This document shows, piece by piece, positions 39,298 through 47,643 of a stretch of 64,000 nt of DNA. The notes beneath the pieces are model-generated. The model did not search any database. It saw only the letters and a program-made list of their open reading frames with translations, and was not told the DNA's origin. This DNA comes from Arsenicicoccus bolidensis DSM 15745 (lineage in GTDB: Bacteria; Actinomycetota; Actinomycetes; Actinomycetales; Dermatophilaceae), in the NCBI RefSeq assembly GCF_000426385.1, contig NZ_AUFG01000001.1:62001-126000 (forward strand), in the 5' to 3' direction. The first letter of the stretch is position 1; each line of letters begins with the position of its first letter. The translations under genes were made by a program, and so were the position numbers.

Positions 39298-40424
39298 CAG
39301 CCACGCTCCCAGAAGCTCGGGCCCACTGCCTCGGCGAATCCAGAGTCGGCGACGAGGTAGCCCTCGTCGTCCACCGTGATCTTGAGCTGCGGCAGCGGGC
39401 GGTGCGCCGGGCCGAAGATCACCTTGCAGTCCTGCGTGACGTCGAAGGTCGACTGGTGGCAGGGGCAGAGCAGGTGGTGGGTCTGCTGCTCGTAGAGGCC
39501 CACCGGGCACCCCACGTGGGTGCAGATCTTGGAGTACGCCACGATGCCCTGGTAGCCCCAGTCACGTTCCTTCTTGACCAAGATGTCGTCGGGGTCGAGA
39601 CGCATGAGCAGGACCGCGGCCTTGCCCTTCTCGTTGAGCGGGTGCTCGGACTTCTCGATGCCCTCGGGGAGCACGTGGTAGACCGAGCCGATCGTGACCT
39701 CGTCCGCCCGGATGGGGAGGTTCTGGGGGTCGCGCATCAGGCGCGGCCGACGGCCCTTGGGCCAGTGCTTCTGGTCCCAGAAGGTCGTGGACAGGTCGTT
39801 GCCCGGGACGGGGCCGAGGCCACCGAGCACGGGGAGGACCAGGGGGATGGCGAACAGGCCGAGCGCACCGCCCAGCGTCGCCTTGATCAGCGGACGACGG
39901 TTGAGCTGAGCGGCCTCCCCACCCTCGGTGAGGGCCTGCGCGAAGCCCGCCCGCTCCTCGGGGGAGCTGCGGAGCTCGTGACGCTCCTCGACGACCTCGT
40001 GGTCGGGCATGAGCGTCTTGGCCCAGTGCACGGCGCCCGCGCCGATGAAGAAGAGGCTGATGGCGAGGGTCAGACCGAGCGCCAGGTGGAGCGCGAGCAC
40101 GTTGCCCAGGAACGGGATGCCGACGTAGCTGTGCTGCGGGATCACGAAGTACAGCACGATGAAGGCCAGCGTGCCGAGGATCGACAGCAGGAACATCGTC
40201 GCGACCTGGCGCTCGGCGCGCCGGGCGGCAGCAGGGTCCCGGTCCGCCAGCCGCTCGACGTGCGGGGGGAGTCCGGGGTTCTGGAAACGGTCGGGGATCC
40301 CGCCCTGGCCGACGACGTCGCCCTGGTCGAGACGCACGGCATCCTTGCCGAAGTCGTTGGAGTCAGTCATGCGATGCGATGCCCCATCAGGAACGGAGTG
40401 GTTGGACTGGTCGCTGGTGCTCAT
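39297..40424 (-). CDS. qcrA: Rieske iron-sulfur subunit of the bcc complex
   Basis: A 375-residue actinobacterial QcrA with three N-terminal transmembrane segments (around 75-95, 105-130 and 185-205) and a C-terminal Rieske domain. The 2Fe-2S ligands are CTHVGC and CPCHQS; these cysteines also include the disulfide pair. It carries electrons from quinol at QcrB to the c-haems of QcrC. The large charged N-terminal region before the first helix is typical of the phylum. It sits between qcrC and qcrB. Confidence 0.96.
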   Translation of the reverse strand: MSTSDQSNHSVPDGASHRMTDSNDFGKDAVRLDQGDVVGQGGIPDRFQNPGLPPHVERLADRDPAAARRAERQVATMFLLSILGTLAFIVLYFVIPQHSYVGIPFLGNVLALHLALGLTLAISLFFIGAGAVHWAKTLMPDHEVVEERHELRSSPEERAGFAQALTEGGEAAQLNRRPLIKATLGGALGLFAIPLVLPVLGGLGPVPGNDLSTTFWDQKHWPKGRRPRLMRDPQNLPIRADEVTIGSVYHVLPEGIEKSEHPLNEKGKAAVLLMRLDPDDILVKKERDWGYQGIVAYSKICTHVGCPVGLYEQQTHHLLCPCHQSTFDVTQDCKVIFGPAHRPLPQLKITVDDEGYLVADSGFAEAVGPSFWERG

Positions 40425-40427
40425 CGC

Positions 40428-41213
40428 TCAGGCCGCCTTCTTGCCGAGCCACACCGCGGCGAGGATCATCAGGCCGATGCCGAGGGTCCAGGCGAGCAGC
40501 CCCTCGGGGACCGGGCCGAGGTTGCCCAGGGCGGCGCCGCCAGGGTTCTTGTCCTCGTCCATGGCCTTGAGGAAGGTGATGACGTCGCGCTTGGCCTCGG
40601 GGCTGAGGTTCGCGTCGTTGAACACCGGCATCGACTGCGGGCCGGTCTGCATCGCCTCGTAGATGTGCTTGCCCTCGACGCCGCGCAGGGTGGGCGCCCA
40701 CTTGCCGCGCGTCAGGGCACCGCCGGAGCCCACGGCGTTGTGGCACATGGCGCAGTTGACGCGGTAGATCTCGCCGCCCTCGGCCGCGTTGCCGCCGCCC
40801 TCGGTGAACTCCTCAGAGGGGATCGCGGGTCCGGCGCCGAGCGAGGCCACGTAGGCGCTCATCTGGCGGATCTGCTCCTCGGAGAACTTCGGCGTGTTGC
40901 GGGGGGCCTGGACCGCGGGGGCCGCCATCGGCATACGACCGGTGCCGACCTGGAAGTCGACCGCCGCCGCTCCCACGCCCGCGAGCGTCGGCGCGTCGGG
41001 TCCACCCTCGGCGTTGAGGCCGTGGCAGCTGGCGCAGTTGGCGAGGAAGAGCTTCTTGCCCTCCTCGACATCCTGGGCGGTGGAGGCGCTGGCCGTGGCC
41101 GTGGCGTCCTGCGGCTTGGCGACGGCGTAGGCCGTCCCCACCACGAGGAGCATGGCCAGGAGGAGCACGAACAGTGTGGCGGGGTGCCTGCGCCGGGCGG
41201 CCAACGCGTTCAC
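40428..41213 (-). CDS. qcrC: dihaem cytochrome c subunit of the bcc complex
   Basis: A 261-residue QcrC with an N-terminal membrane/signal helix (residues 13-31), two cytochrome c domains with CASCH (60-64) and CAMCH (154-158), and a C-terminal anchor (AWTLGIGLMILAAVWLG). The two haems replace a soluble cytochrome c and hand electrons directly to CtaC. Met ligands are plausible in the RMPM and QSMPVF segments. It starts at GTG 41213. Confidence 0.96.
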   Translation of the reverse strand: MNALAARRRHPATLFVLLLAMLLVVGTAYAVAKPQDATATASASTAQDVEEGKKLFLANCASCHGLNAEGGPDAPTLAGVGAAAVDFQVGTGRMPMAAPAVQAPRNTPKFSEEQIRQMSAYVASLGAGPAIPSEEFTEGGGNAAEGGEIYRVNCAMCHNAVGSGGALTRGKWAPTLRGVEGKHIYEAMQTGPQSMPVFNDANLSPEAKRDVITFLKAMDEDKNPGGAALGNLGPVPEGLLAWTLGIGLMILAAVWLGKKAA

Positions 41214-41286
41214 GAAAGGGTCCTGTCGTCGACGGTCAAGGGGCGGGTGCTGCTGGGTGTGTCGGTCTGCGTGGGGCGGGTCGTGG

Positions 41287-41937
41287 TCACTTGAGGATGT
41301 AGATCACCGCGAACAGGGCGATCCACACGACGTCGACGAAGTGCCAGTAGTAGGAGGTGACGATCGCCCCGGTGGCCTGCGCGTGGGTGTAGCGCCGCGT
41401 GGTGAAGCTGCGGGCGATGATCAGCAGGAAGGCGATCAGACCACCCGTGACGTGGATGGCGTGGAACCCGGTGGTCATGTAGAAGACCGAGCCGTAGCCG
41501 TTGGAGTTCAAGGTGATGCCCTCGCTGGCCAGCTTGGCGTACTCCCAGGCCTGGCCGGAGACGAACACCGCACCGAAGATGTAGGTGAGGACGTACCACT
41601 CGCGCATGCCCCAGCGCTTGACGTCCAGCAGCGACCCGGTTCGGGCCGGCTGACCGGCCTCCGCCTTCCACACGCCGAGCTGGCACCAGACCGAGGAGAT
41701 CACGAGGATCAGCGTGTTGACCGCCGCGAACAGCACGTTGTGCTTGGGGGTCTCCGCGGCCCACTGCTCCGGGACGACCCCGCGGATCGTGAAGTACATC
41801 GCGAACAGGCCCGCGAAGAACATGAGCTCGCTGGAGAGCCAGACGATGGTGCCCACCGAGGCGAGGTTGGGCCGGGTCGCCGGGCCGAGCGCGGCATGGC
41901 TGGGGGAGCTGTGGTGCACAGCGGATGCAGTCGACAC
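41287..41937 (-). CDS. ctaE: cytochrome c oxidase subunit III (aa3)
   Basis: A 216-residue subunit III with five transmembrane helices ([92 protein letters not shown]). The phospholipid-binding [11 protein letters not shown] glutamate is present. It heads the ctaE-qcrC-qcrA-qcrB operon typical of Actinobacteria. GTG 41937 is chosen because CAAGAT (41944-41949) ends 6 bases before it; ATG 41961 is in frame and possible. Confidence 0.94.
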   Translation of the reverse strand: MSTASAVHHSSPSHAALGPATRPNLASVGTIVWLSSELMFFAGLFAMYFTIRGVVPEQWAAETPKHNVLFAAVNTLILVISSVWCQLGVWKAEAGQPARTGSLLDVKRWGMREWYVLTYIFGAVFVSGQAWEYAKLASEGITLNSNGYGSVFYMTTGFHAIHVTGGLIAFLLIIARSFTTRRYTHAQATGAIVTSYYWHFVDVVWIALFAVIYILK

Positions 41938-41943
41938 GGCGCT

Positions 41944-41949
41944 ATCTTG
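41944..41949 (-). promoter_or_regulatory. leaderless -10 box for the ctaE-qcrCAB operon
   Basis: CAAGAT on the minus strand ends 6 bases before GTG 41937. Confidence 0.4.
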
Positions 41950-42050
41950 CCCCAAAAACATGGGACTTGCCCAACGGCAGGCGATCTCCGGAGAGTCGGG
42001 AGCGTGAGAACACCCTGATAACCCTGTCTGGCGGGTCTCGCGGGGGCCGC

Positions 42051-42056
42051 TAAGAT
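42051..42056 (+). promoter_or_regulatory. leaderless -10 box for the receiver-domain gene
   Basis: TAAGAT ends 7 bases before ATG 42064. Confidence 0.5.
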
Positions 42057-42063
42057 CGGCCGC

Positions 42064-42501
42064 ATGACCGCGAGCCACACTGCTTCGTCCAGCGGCACCG
42101 ACGCCCCCCGGGGGCTTCGCGTCCTGCTCTACTCCGACGACGTCACGACGCGTGACAAGGTCCGCCTGGGGGTCGGCAAGCGTCCGGCCAAGGACGTCGT
42201 GATCGAGGCCTGGCACGAGGTGGCGACCGGCGAGATGGCCCTGCGCGACACCGAGAACGGTCAGTTCGACCTGCTGATCCTCGACGGGGAGGCCGGCAAG
42301 GTCGGGGGCATGGGCCTGGCCCGGCAGATGAAGAACGAGATCTACGGCTGCCCGCCCATCCTCGTGCTCACCGGTCGCCCTCAGGACAGCTGGCTGGCCG
42401 CCTGGTCCCAGGCCGACCTCGCCGTGCCGCACCCGTTGGACCCGCTGGCCCTGGCCACCGGCGTCTGCGAGCTGGTGCGTCGCGACCGCACCCCCGCGTG
42501 A
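42064..42501 (+). CDS. stand-alone receiver-like (response regulator) protein
   Basis: A 145-residue CheY-like protein with no output domain. An acidic pair D25-D26 (LLYSDDVTT), a possible phospho-acceptor D74 ([11 protein letters not shown]) and a switch-like T in [13 protein letters not shown] are present. The C-terminal part keeps the HPLDPLAL pattern. Similar genes lie next to ctaE/trpD in other actinomycetes, so it may serve respiration, but nothing shows this directly. It overlaps trpD by GTGA and has its own leaderless promoter divergent from ctaE. Confidence 0.75.
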   Translation: MTASHTASSSGTDAPRGLRVLLYSDDVTTRDKVRLGVGKRPAKDVVIEAWHEVATGEMALRDTENGQFDLLILDGEAGKVGGMGLARQMKNEIYGCPPILVLTGRPQDSWLAAWSQADLAVPHPLDPLALATGVCELVRRDRTPA

Positions 42502-43571
42502 CGGAGATCATGCCGGACGCCGCATCCCTCACCTGGCCCACGGTGCTGAGCAGCCTGGTCGAGGGGCGTCACCTGTCGCTGGGCGAGGCCCGGTGGGCGA
42601 TGGGACAGATCATGTCGGGCGAGGCCACTCCGGCCCAGACCGCGGGCCTGCTCATGGCGCTGCGGGTCAAGGGCGAGACCGCCGAGGAGCTCCGCGGCCT
42701 CGCGGACGAGATGCTCGCGCACGCGCGTCCGCTGTCCGTGCCGGGCCCGTCTCTCGACATCGTCGGGACCGGGGGCGACCGCGCCAACACGGTCAACATC
42801 TCGACGATGTCCTCGTTGGTCATCGCGGGGGCCGGTGTGCGCGTCGTCAAGCACGGCAACCGTGCGGCCTCCTCCAAGTCCGGCTCGGCCGACGTCCTGG
42901 AGGCGCTGGGGGTCGCGCTGACGCTGCCGTCCGAGCGGGTCGCCGAGGTGGCGGACGAGGCCGGGATCACCTTCTGCTTCGCTCGCTCGTTCCACCCCTC
43001 GATGGCGCACGCCGCGGTGGCGCGCAGCGAGCTGGGGATCGGGACGGCATTCAACTTCCTGGGCCCGCTGACCAACCCGGCCCGGCCCACCTATGCGGTG
43101 GTCGGCTGCGCCGACGCCCGTATGGCGCCCCTCATGGCCGGCGTCTTCGCGGGACGCGGGACGGACGCCGCCGTGTTCCGCGGCGACGACGGCCTGGACG
43201 AGGTCACGGTGTCGACCACGACCTCGGTGTGGTGGGTCGTGGACGGCGGGATCGTCGAGCGCACGCTCGACCCGCGCGAGCTGGGCTTCGACCTGCACGA
43301 CCTCTCGACGCTCGTCGGCGACGACGCCGAGCACAACGCTGGTGTCGTGCGCCGCCTCCTGGAGGGCGAGACCGGTCCGGTCCGCGACGCGGTCCTGCTC
43401 AACGCCGGCCTGGGGCTGGCGGTCGCTGGTGCGCGGGACGGCGGTGGCGCGGCGGACCACGACGCGTTCGTCGCCCTGGTGGCTGACGGGGTGGAGCGTG
43501 CCCGGCGGGCGATCGACGAGGGTCATGCCGCTCGGGTGCTGCAGCGCTGGATCACCTCGACCTCAGCCTGA
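42498..43571 (+). CDS. trpD: anthranilate phosphoribosyltransferase
   Basis: A 357-residue TrpD that joins anthranilate to PRPP in tryptophan synthesis. The PRPP/Mg site is [17 protein letters not shown]. The glycine-rich and anthranilate regions [22 protein letters not shown] and the DE pair in DGLDEV are intact. It is separated from other trp genes, as in M. tuberculosis where trpD also neighbours ctaE (Rv2192c-Rv2193). The start overlaps the receiver gene. Confidence 0.96.
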   Translation: MTEIMPDAASLTWPTVLSSLVEGRHLSLGEARWAMGQIMSGEATPAQTAGLLMALRVKGETAEELRGLADEMLAHARPLSVPGPSLDIVGTGGDRANTVNISTMSSLVIAGAGVRVVKHGNRAASSKSGSADVLEALGVALTLPSERVAEVADEAGITFCFARSFHPSMAHAAVARSELGIGTAFNFLGPLTNPARPTYAVVGCADARMAPLMAGVFAGRGTDAAVFRGDDGLDEVTVSTTTSVWWVVDGGIVERTLDPRELGFDLHDLSTLVGDDAEHNAGVVRRLLEGETGPVRDAVLLNAGLGLAVAGARDGGGAADHDAFVALVADGVERARRAIDEGHAARVLQRWITSTSA

Positions 43572-43635
43572 GATCGAACCTCCCTTCTGGGCAACGGGCA
43601 GCGCTCAGCCGCTGGACCTGAGGCGTGGGGTGAAC

Positions 43636-43917
43636 TCAGCCGTCGAACCCGAGGCTGAAGGCAGCCTCGAGGTCGTGCCGCGAGTAGGTGCGGAAGGCGA
43701 TGTGGGTCTGGGTGCCGACGACACCGTCGACCTTGTTGAGTCGATCGGCGATCACGTCGGCGAAGTCGTCGTGCTGACGCACCCGCACCATGGCGATCAG
43801 GTCGACGTCCCCGGTCACGGAGTAGACCTCGGTGACTCCCTCCAGCTCCGCGATGGCCTGGGCCACCTCGGGGATGCGGTCGACGTCGGCGTTGATGAGG
43901 ACGATGGCTGAGATCAC
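43636..43917 (-). CDS. stand-alone Lrp/AsnC effector-binding (RAM) domain protein
   Basis: A 93-residue protein consisting only of the RAM domain of Lrp/AsnC regulators (AIVLINADVDRIPEVAQAI, GVTEVYSVTGDVDLIAMVRV); the DNA-binding helix-turn-helix is absent. Such stand-alone domains form decamers that bind amino acids. GTG 43917 overlaps the upstream exonuclease gene's stop by four bases. TAGGGT within that gene's 3' end (43924-43929) also offers a private leaderless promoter. A place beside trpD hints at amino-acid sensing, but this is inference. Confidence 0.88.
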   Translation of the reverse strand: MISAIVLINADVDRIPEVAQAIAELEGVTEVYSVTGDVDLIAMVRVRQHDDFADVIADRLNKVDGVVGTQTHIAFRTYSRHDLEAAFSLGFDG

Positions 43918-45734
43918 GAGCCCACCCTAGTGGGCGACGCGGGAGACCGTCCCCCGGGACGGTCGTGCCCGTGGGACGTCGCGCCCCGAGTCGGCCAGGC
44001 GTCGAACCCCGGGTCGGTGGCGGCGGCCACGAGCGGCTCCAGGCGGGCGTGCTCCCGCTGGGCCCCGTGGACGGGGCAGCTCCACGACCCGTCCAGAGCG
44101 ACGAGTCGCACGCCGTCGCTCTCGAGCCAGCGCAGGAGCAGCTCGGTCTCCTCGGCCGTCGCCGCGCCATGGTGGCCCACAGTCGGCGTGGGGACGTGCT
44201 CGGCGGAGGCACGCAGGGCCTCGACGTGCGGCATCGGATCGGCCCCGGGAGGGGTGACGACGGTCCCGGCCAGCCGGCCGTGACGGATGCACACGACCTC
44301 CCACCCGCCCCCGGGAGCCCGCCGGGCCGCCACGAGCTCTGGCGTGGTGCGCAACGGAGCCAGCCGTTGCGCCTTGCCGGCTCCGCGCACGAGGGCGAGC
44401 AGCCGGTCACGGACGACCCCCGCCTCCTCGAAGCGGTCCTCGCCGGACAGGTCGGCCATGCGGGCGTGGAGCGCGCCCACGACCGCGCGGCAGTCTCCCT
44501 CGAGCATGTCGCGGACGCGACCGGCCACCGCGGCATAGTCGTCGACCGACTGGGCGCCGGTGCAGGGGGCGCCGCAACGCCCCATCTCGGCCAGGGCGCA
44601 CGCCGTGCTGCGGGGGCGCAGGCTCAGCCGCGGGGTGCACTGGCGCAGCGGGACCGCGTCGTGGACCGCGGCGACCGCGGCCTCGGCAGACAGCCGCGAG
44701 GAGTACGGGCCGGAGTAGGTCGCGCCGTCGTCGCGCACCTGCCGCACGAGGGACAGCCTGGGGAAGGGTTCGTCGGTCAGCTTGATCCAGACGCCGCGGT
44801 CCGGGTGGCGCGATCGTCGGTTGTAGCGGGGCTGGTGCGAGGCGATCAGTCGCAGCTCGCGGACCTGGGCCTCGAGCCGGGTGCCGCAGACGATGGGCGT
44901 GACCGACTCCGCGATCGCGACCATCTCCGCCATCCGCGTGCGTCGCTCGGACGCGGTGAAGTAGGACCGGACCCGGGACCGGATGTCCTGCGACGTGCCG
45001 ACGTAGAGGGGCCGGCCCTGGGCGTCCTTGAAGACATAGACCCCCGGTCGTGACGGCAACCCCTCGGCGAGGTGGCGCTTGCGCCGCTGGGCGGGGGACA
45101 CGCGCGACGTGAAGGTCAACAGCTCGTCGAGGGTGTGGACGCCCTGGTTGCCGACGCGACCGACGAGCTCGTGCAGCACGTCGACGGTGGCCTTGGCGTC
45201 GTGCAGCGCCCGGTGGTCGGGGGTGGTGCGGGAGGAGAACAGGGCGGCGAGCGTGGCGAGCTTGTGGTTGGGCGCCTCGTCGCGGGGCACCAGCTGGCGG
45301 GCCAGGTGCACGGTGTCGAGCACGCGGAAGGCCGGCCAGTCCAGGCCGGACCGCTCCGCCGCGGCCCGCAGGAAGCCGACGTCGAAGCGGGCGTTGTGCG
45401 CGACGAGCACGCTGCCGCGGGCGAACTCCAGGAAGGACGGCAGGACCTGCCCGATGGCGGGCGCCTCGGCGACCATGGCGTCGGTGATGCCGGTGAGGAC
45501 CGAGATGAACGCGGGGATGTGTGCGTGGGGGTTGACCAGTGTCTGGAACTCGCCCAGCTCCACCCCGCCGCGGACCTTGACCGCGCCGATCTCGGTGATC
45601 GCGGAGGTGGCCGGGCTGCCACCGGTCGTCTCGAGGTCGACGACGACGAAGGTCGTGTCCGCGAGGGTGGGGCCCAGCTCGTCGAAGGTGCCCTGGACGG
45701 CGGATCCGGCGAGGAGGGTGGAGGTCGAGCTCAT
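43914..45734 (-). CDS. DEDDh exonuclease/GIY-YIG (UvrC-like) fusion protein
   Basis: A 606-residue repair protein of the Rv2191 type. Residues ~25-195 are a DnaQ-like DEDDh 3'-5' exonuclease (D33 and E35 in VVVDLETTGG; D118 in HNARFDVGFL; H174 and D179 in HRALHDAKATVDVL). Residues ~228-305 are a GIY-YIG nuclease (RPGVYVFKDAQGRPLYVGTS, R254 and the downstream helix). The rest follows the UvrC middle region with APCTGA. It lacks the UvrC RNase H-like endonuclease and HhH domains. The promoter is an exact PafBC-type damage promoter and the start ATG 45734 is leaderless. A role in damage processing is inferred from domains and promoter. Confidence 0.92.
   Translation of the reverse strand: MSSTSTLLAGSAVQGTFDELGPTLADTTFVVVDLETTGGSPATSAITEIGAVKVRGGVELGEFQTLVNPHAHIPAFISVLTGITDAMVAEAPAIGQVLPSFLEFARGSVLVAHNARFDVGFLRAAAERSGLDWPAFRVLDTVHLARQLVPRDEAPNHKLATLAALFSSRTTPDHRALHDAKATVDVLHELVGRVGNQGVHTLDELLTFTSRVSPAQRRKRHLAEGLPSRPGVYVFKDAQGRPLYVGTSQDIRSRVRSYFTASERRTRMAEMVAIAESVTPIVCGTRLEAQVRELRLIASHQPRYNRRSRHPDRGVWIKLTDEPFPRLSLVRQVRDDGATYSGPYSSRLSAEAAVAAVHDAVPLRQCTPRLSLRPRSTACALAEMGRCGAPCTGAQSVDDYAAVAGRVRDMLEGDCRAVVGALHARMADLSGEDRFEEAGVVRDRLLALVRGAGKAQRLAPLRTTPELVAARRAPGGGWEVVCIRHGRLAGTVVTPPGADPMPHVEALRASAEHVPTPTVGHHGAATAEETELLLRWLESDGVRLVALDGSWSCPVHGAQREHARLEPLVAAATDPGFDAWPTRGATSHGHDRPGGRSPASPTRVGS
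43924..43929 (-). promoter_or_regulatory. leaderless -10 box for the AsnC-like gene
   Basis: TAGGGT on the minus strand, inside the end of the exonuclease gene, ends 6 bases before GTG 43917. Confidence 0.5.
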
Positions 45735-45741
45735 GGCGACG

Positions 45742-45764
45742 ACCCTAGGGGCGACCACCGACAA
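45742..45764 (-). promoter_or_regulatory. PafBC-type DNA-damage promoter of the exonuclease/GIY-YIG gene
   Basis: On the minus strand TTGTCGGTG (45764-45756), 8 bases, then TAGGGT (45747-45742): an exact TTGTCRGTG-N8-TANNNT. The -10 ends 7 bases before ATG 45734, so the message is leaderless. Confidence 0.8.
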
Positions 45765-45806
45765 GCCCCCGCGGGGGGCCGTCGACACGCTGGCCCCCAG
45801 GGGGTC

Positions 45807-45828
45807 TGTCAGTGGTGGCACCTAGCGT
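45807..45828 (+). promoter_or_regulatory. PafBC-type DNA-damage promoter of the cysteine-rich protein
   Basis: TGTCAGTG (45807-45814), 8 bases, then TAGCGT (45823-45828). It faces the opposite way to the exonuclease promoter, about 43 bases away. Confidence 0.78.
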
Positions 45829-45874
45829 TCTGGACATCGGGACCCTCCGGTCCCACCGACACGAGGAGTCACTC

Positions 45875-46108
45875 ATGCTGCTGGAGTGCCGCACCTGCCC
45901 CGTTCGTGGCGACGCCTGCCGCGACTGCATGGTCAGCGCCCTCGTCGAGGGACCAGCGGTGCCGCTGGACCCGCGCGAGCACGCCGTGGTGGCGCAGTTC
46001 GTCGGCGCTGGGCTCGTGAGCCGTGACCAGGCTCGAGGGCTCTACGCGCGGCGCGAGCCGGTGTCCACCGTCCGCTCGGTCCCGCTGTCGGGCGCCCGCG
46101 CGGGCTGA
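45875..46108 (+). CDS. conserved cysteine-rich miniprotein, predicted damage-inducible
   Basis: A 77-residue protein with the N-terminal pattern C5-x2-C8-x6-C15-x2-C18 (MLLECRTCPVRGDACRDCMV), which looks like a small zinc or Fe-S site. A short helical part follows (DPREHAVVAQFVGAGLVSRDQA). I recall similar short proteins in Streptomyces and other actinomycetes, but no function. Start ATG 45875 has GAGGAG 7 bases before it; the frame is open upstream to 45812, but that would extend into the promoter. The PafBC-type promoter and the divergent repair gene suggest a DNA-damage role. Confidence 0.8.
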   Translation: MLLECRTCPVRGDACRDCMVSALVEGPAVPLDPREHAVVAQFVGAGLVSRDQARGLYARREPVSTVRSVPLSGARAG

Positions 46109-46117
46109 GCCGCGGAC

Positions 46118-46123
46118 TAGGGT
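46118..46123 (+). promoter_or_regulatory. leaderless -10 box
   Basis: TAGGGT ends 6 bases before GTG 46130. Confidence 0.55.
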
Positions 46124-46129
46124 GACGCC

Positions 46130-47521
46130 GTGACGAGCCACGGACCGACGTCCCGCTGGTGGCCCGTCGTGCTCGGTTTCGTCGTGGCCGTCTGCATCGT
46201 GATGGCCGCCGGCCTGACCTGGGTCCTCCTGGCGCCGGCTGGGGCACCTGAGCGGGTGCCGCGTCCGACCTCGGCAGGGTCGCGGTCGGCAACAGGATCC
46301 GAGCCCGCGGCGGGATCCGTGACGGCAACGGGATCCGAGACGGCGACGGGATCCGAGACGGCGACGGGATCCGAGACGGCAACGGGATCCGAGACGGCGA
46401 GGTCTGAGCCGTTGGCCGGGGTGCAGCAGGTGCTGGACCGTCGGGCCGCCGCGGCCCGAGCCCGCGACGAGTCGGCCTGGCTGGCCGACCTGGATCCCTC
46501 GGCCGCCGGCCTGAGGCAGCGGCAGCAGGCCCTGCTGAGCGCGTTGCGGTCCCTGCAGGTCCGTGAGCTCACGCTCCGCGCAGAGCGATTCCTGCCGGGC
46601 CCCGCCGTGCGCCCGGACGGCTCCGTCGGTGACCAGGCTGCCCGGGTCGACGTGGTCGGTGCCTGGCGCCTGCCGGGCGTCGATGCCCGGCCCGCCCCGT
46701 TCACCCTGGAGCTGACGGTCCGCCGTCACGGCGGCGGGTGGGTGGTGGTGGACGACGCGGGCCCGGGCACGGTGCGACAGGCCTTCGACCTGTCCGGCCT
46801 GCAGGTGCGCCGCAACCCGGCGGGCGTGGTGGCGGGCAACGCCCCCGCGGAGCGGCTCGACGAGGTGGCAGTCGACCTGGCGCCGGCCCGCGAGCACGTG
46901 GAGCATGCCTGGGGCGCCCTGTCCCACCTCCCCGCCGTCCTGCTGCCCGCGACGAGCTCGGAGTTCGCGGCCCTCACCGGGCGGGTGGGCAAAGACACGT
47001 CGGGGGTCGCCGCGGTGACCTACGGGATGCTCGAGACCGGCAGCGTCGCCCGTGGCGACAAGATCGTGGTCAATCCTCTCGCCTGGGCGTCGTCGACGCG
47101 TCAGGGACGACGGATCGTCCTCACTCACGAGCTGACCCACCTGGCGGTGCGGGCCACGACCACCCACCCCGTGCCGGAGTGGCTGAGCGAGGGCTACGCG
47201 GTGCACACGTCCTACGCGGGACTGCAGGTGGATCCCCGCAGGGCGGCGCCCGAGCTGATGGCGGCCGTGGCCCGCGGGACCCTGCCGACGCGCCTGCCGG
47301 AGGACGAGAGGTTCAGCGACGTGGCATCGGGTACGGCCTACGACGAGGCCTGGTTGCTGGTCGACTGGTTGGCCCGCGCCCGAGGAGAGGACGCGCTGCG
47401 CCGGCTGTATCGCGAGATGGGGACCGGGAGCACGCCGAGCGACGCCCTGGGGCGGATCGGGCTCACCGAGTCGACCCTGCTCGCCGGGTGGCAGGAGGAT
47501 CTGCGACGCCTCGCGCGCTGA
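46130..47521 (+). CDS. membrane-anchored gluzincin-like peptidase (peptidase MA-like)
   Basis: A 463-residue protein: a single N-terminal transmembrane anchor (VVLGFVVAVCIVMAAGLTWVLLA), a repeat-built Thr/Gly/Ser/Glu-rich linker (residues ~56-91), then an extracellular domain. The zinc site is H333-E-L-T-H337 with E354 in WLSEGYA, an HExxH-x16-E arrangement like peptidase MA-type gluzincins. The substrate is unknown. The region between the linker and the metal site (residues ~95-310) has no family I recognise. Confidence 0.85.
   Translation: MTSHGPTSRWWPVVLGFVVAVCIVMAAGLTWVLLAPAGAPERVPRPTSAGSRSATGSEPAAGSVTATGSETATGSETATGSETATGSETARSEPLAGVQQVLDRRAAAARARDESAWLADLDPSAAGLRQRQQALLSALRSLQVRELTLRAERFLPGPAVRPDGSVGDQAARVDVVGAWRLPGVDARPAPFTLELTVRRHGGGWVVVDDAGPGTVRQAFDLSGLQVRRNPAGVVAGNAPAERLDEVAVDLAPAREHVEHAWGALSHLPAVLLPATSSEFAALTGRVGKDTSGVAAVTYGMLETGSVARGDKIVVNPLAWASSTRQGRRIVLTHELTHLAVRATTTHPVPEWLSEGYAVHTSYAGLQVDPRRAAPELMAAVARGTLPTRLPEDERFSDVASGTAYDEAWLLVDWLARARGEDALRRLYREMGTGSTPSDALGRIGLTESTLLAGWQEDLRRLAR
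46295..46402 (+). repeat. 18-bp in-frame tandem repeat, six copies
   Basis: Six consecutive 18-base units of GGATCCGAGACGGCGACG encode GSETAT-type hexapeptides in the stalk of the membrane peptidase. The last four are almost identical; the first two have diverged. Confidence 0.9.
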
Positions 47522-47643
47522 GCCGCGTGCGGGTCCGGGCGAGGGTGGTGGGGAGCGAGCCTGGTGCCGGGGCGTGCGCTGGGGATCCTGGATGCATGGG
47601 CGTGCGTTGGCGAGCGTGGCTGTCGCCGATCGTGCGCCTGGGC

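Noticed and set aside
39402-41294. 630-codon plus-strand open frame.
   Set aside because: Antisense to qcrA and qcrC, whose Rieske and CxxCH motifs are unambiguous.
43572-43635. Terminator hairpin after trpD.
   Set aside because: Only a 5-bp CAGCG/CGCTG pairing is visible, too weak to call.
46295-46402. CRISPR array.
   Set aside because: The repeats are 18 bp, contiguous, without spacers, and in frame within a gene.
47573-47615. Direct repeat GGGCGTGCGNTGG in the gap after the membrane peptidase gene.
   Set aside because: Only two copies of about 12 bp in a 122-base GC-rich gap; not distinguishable from composition.
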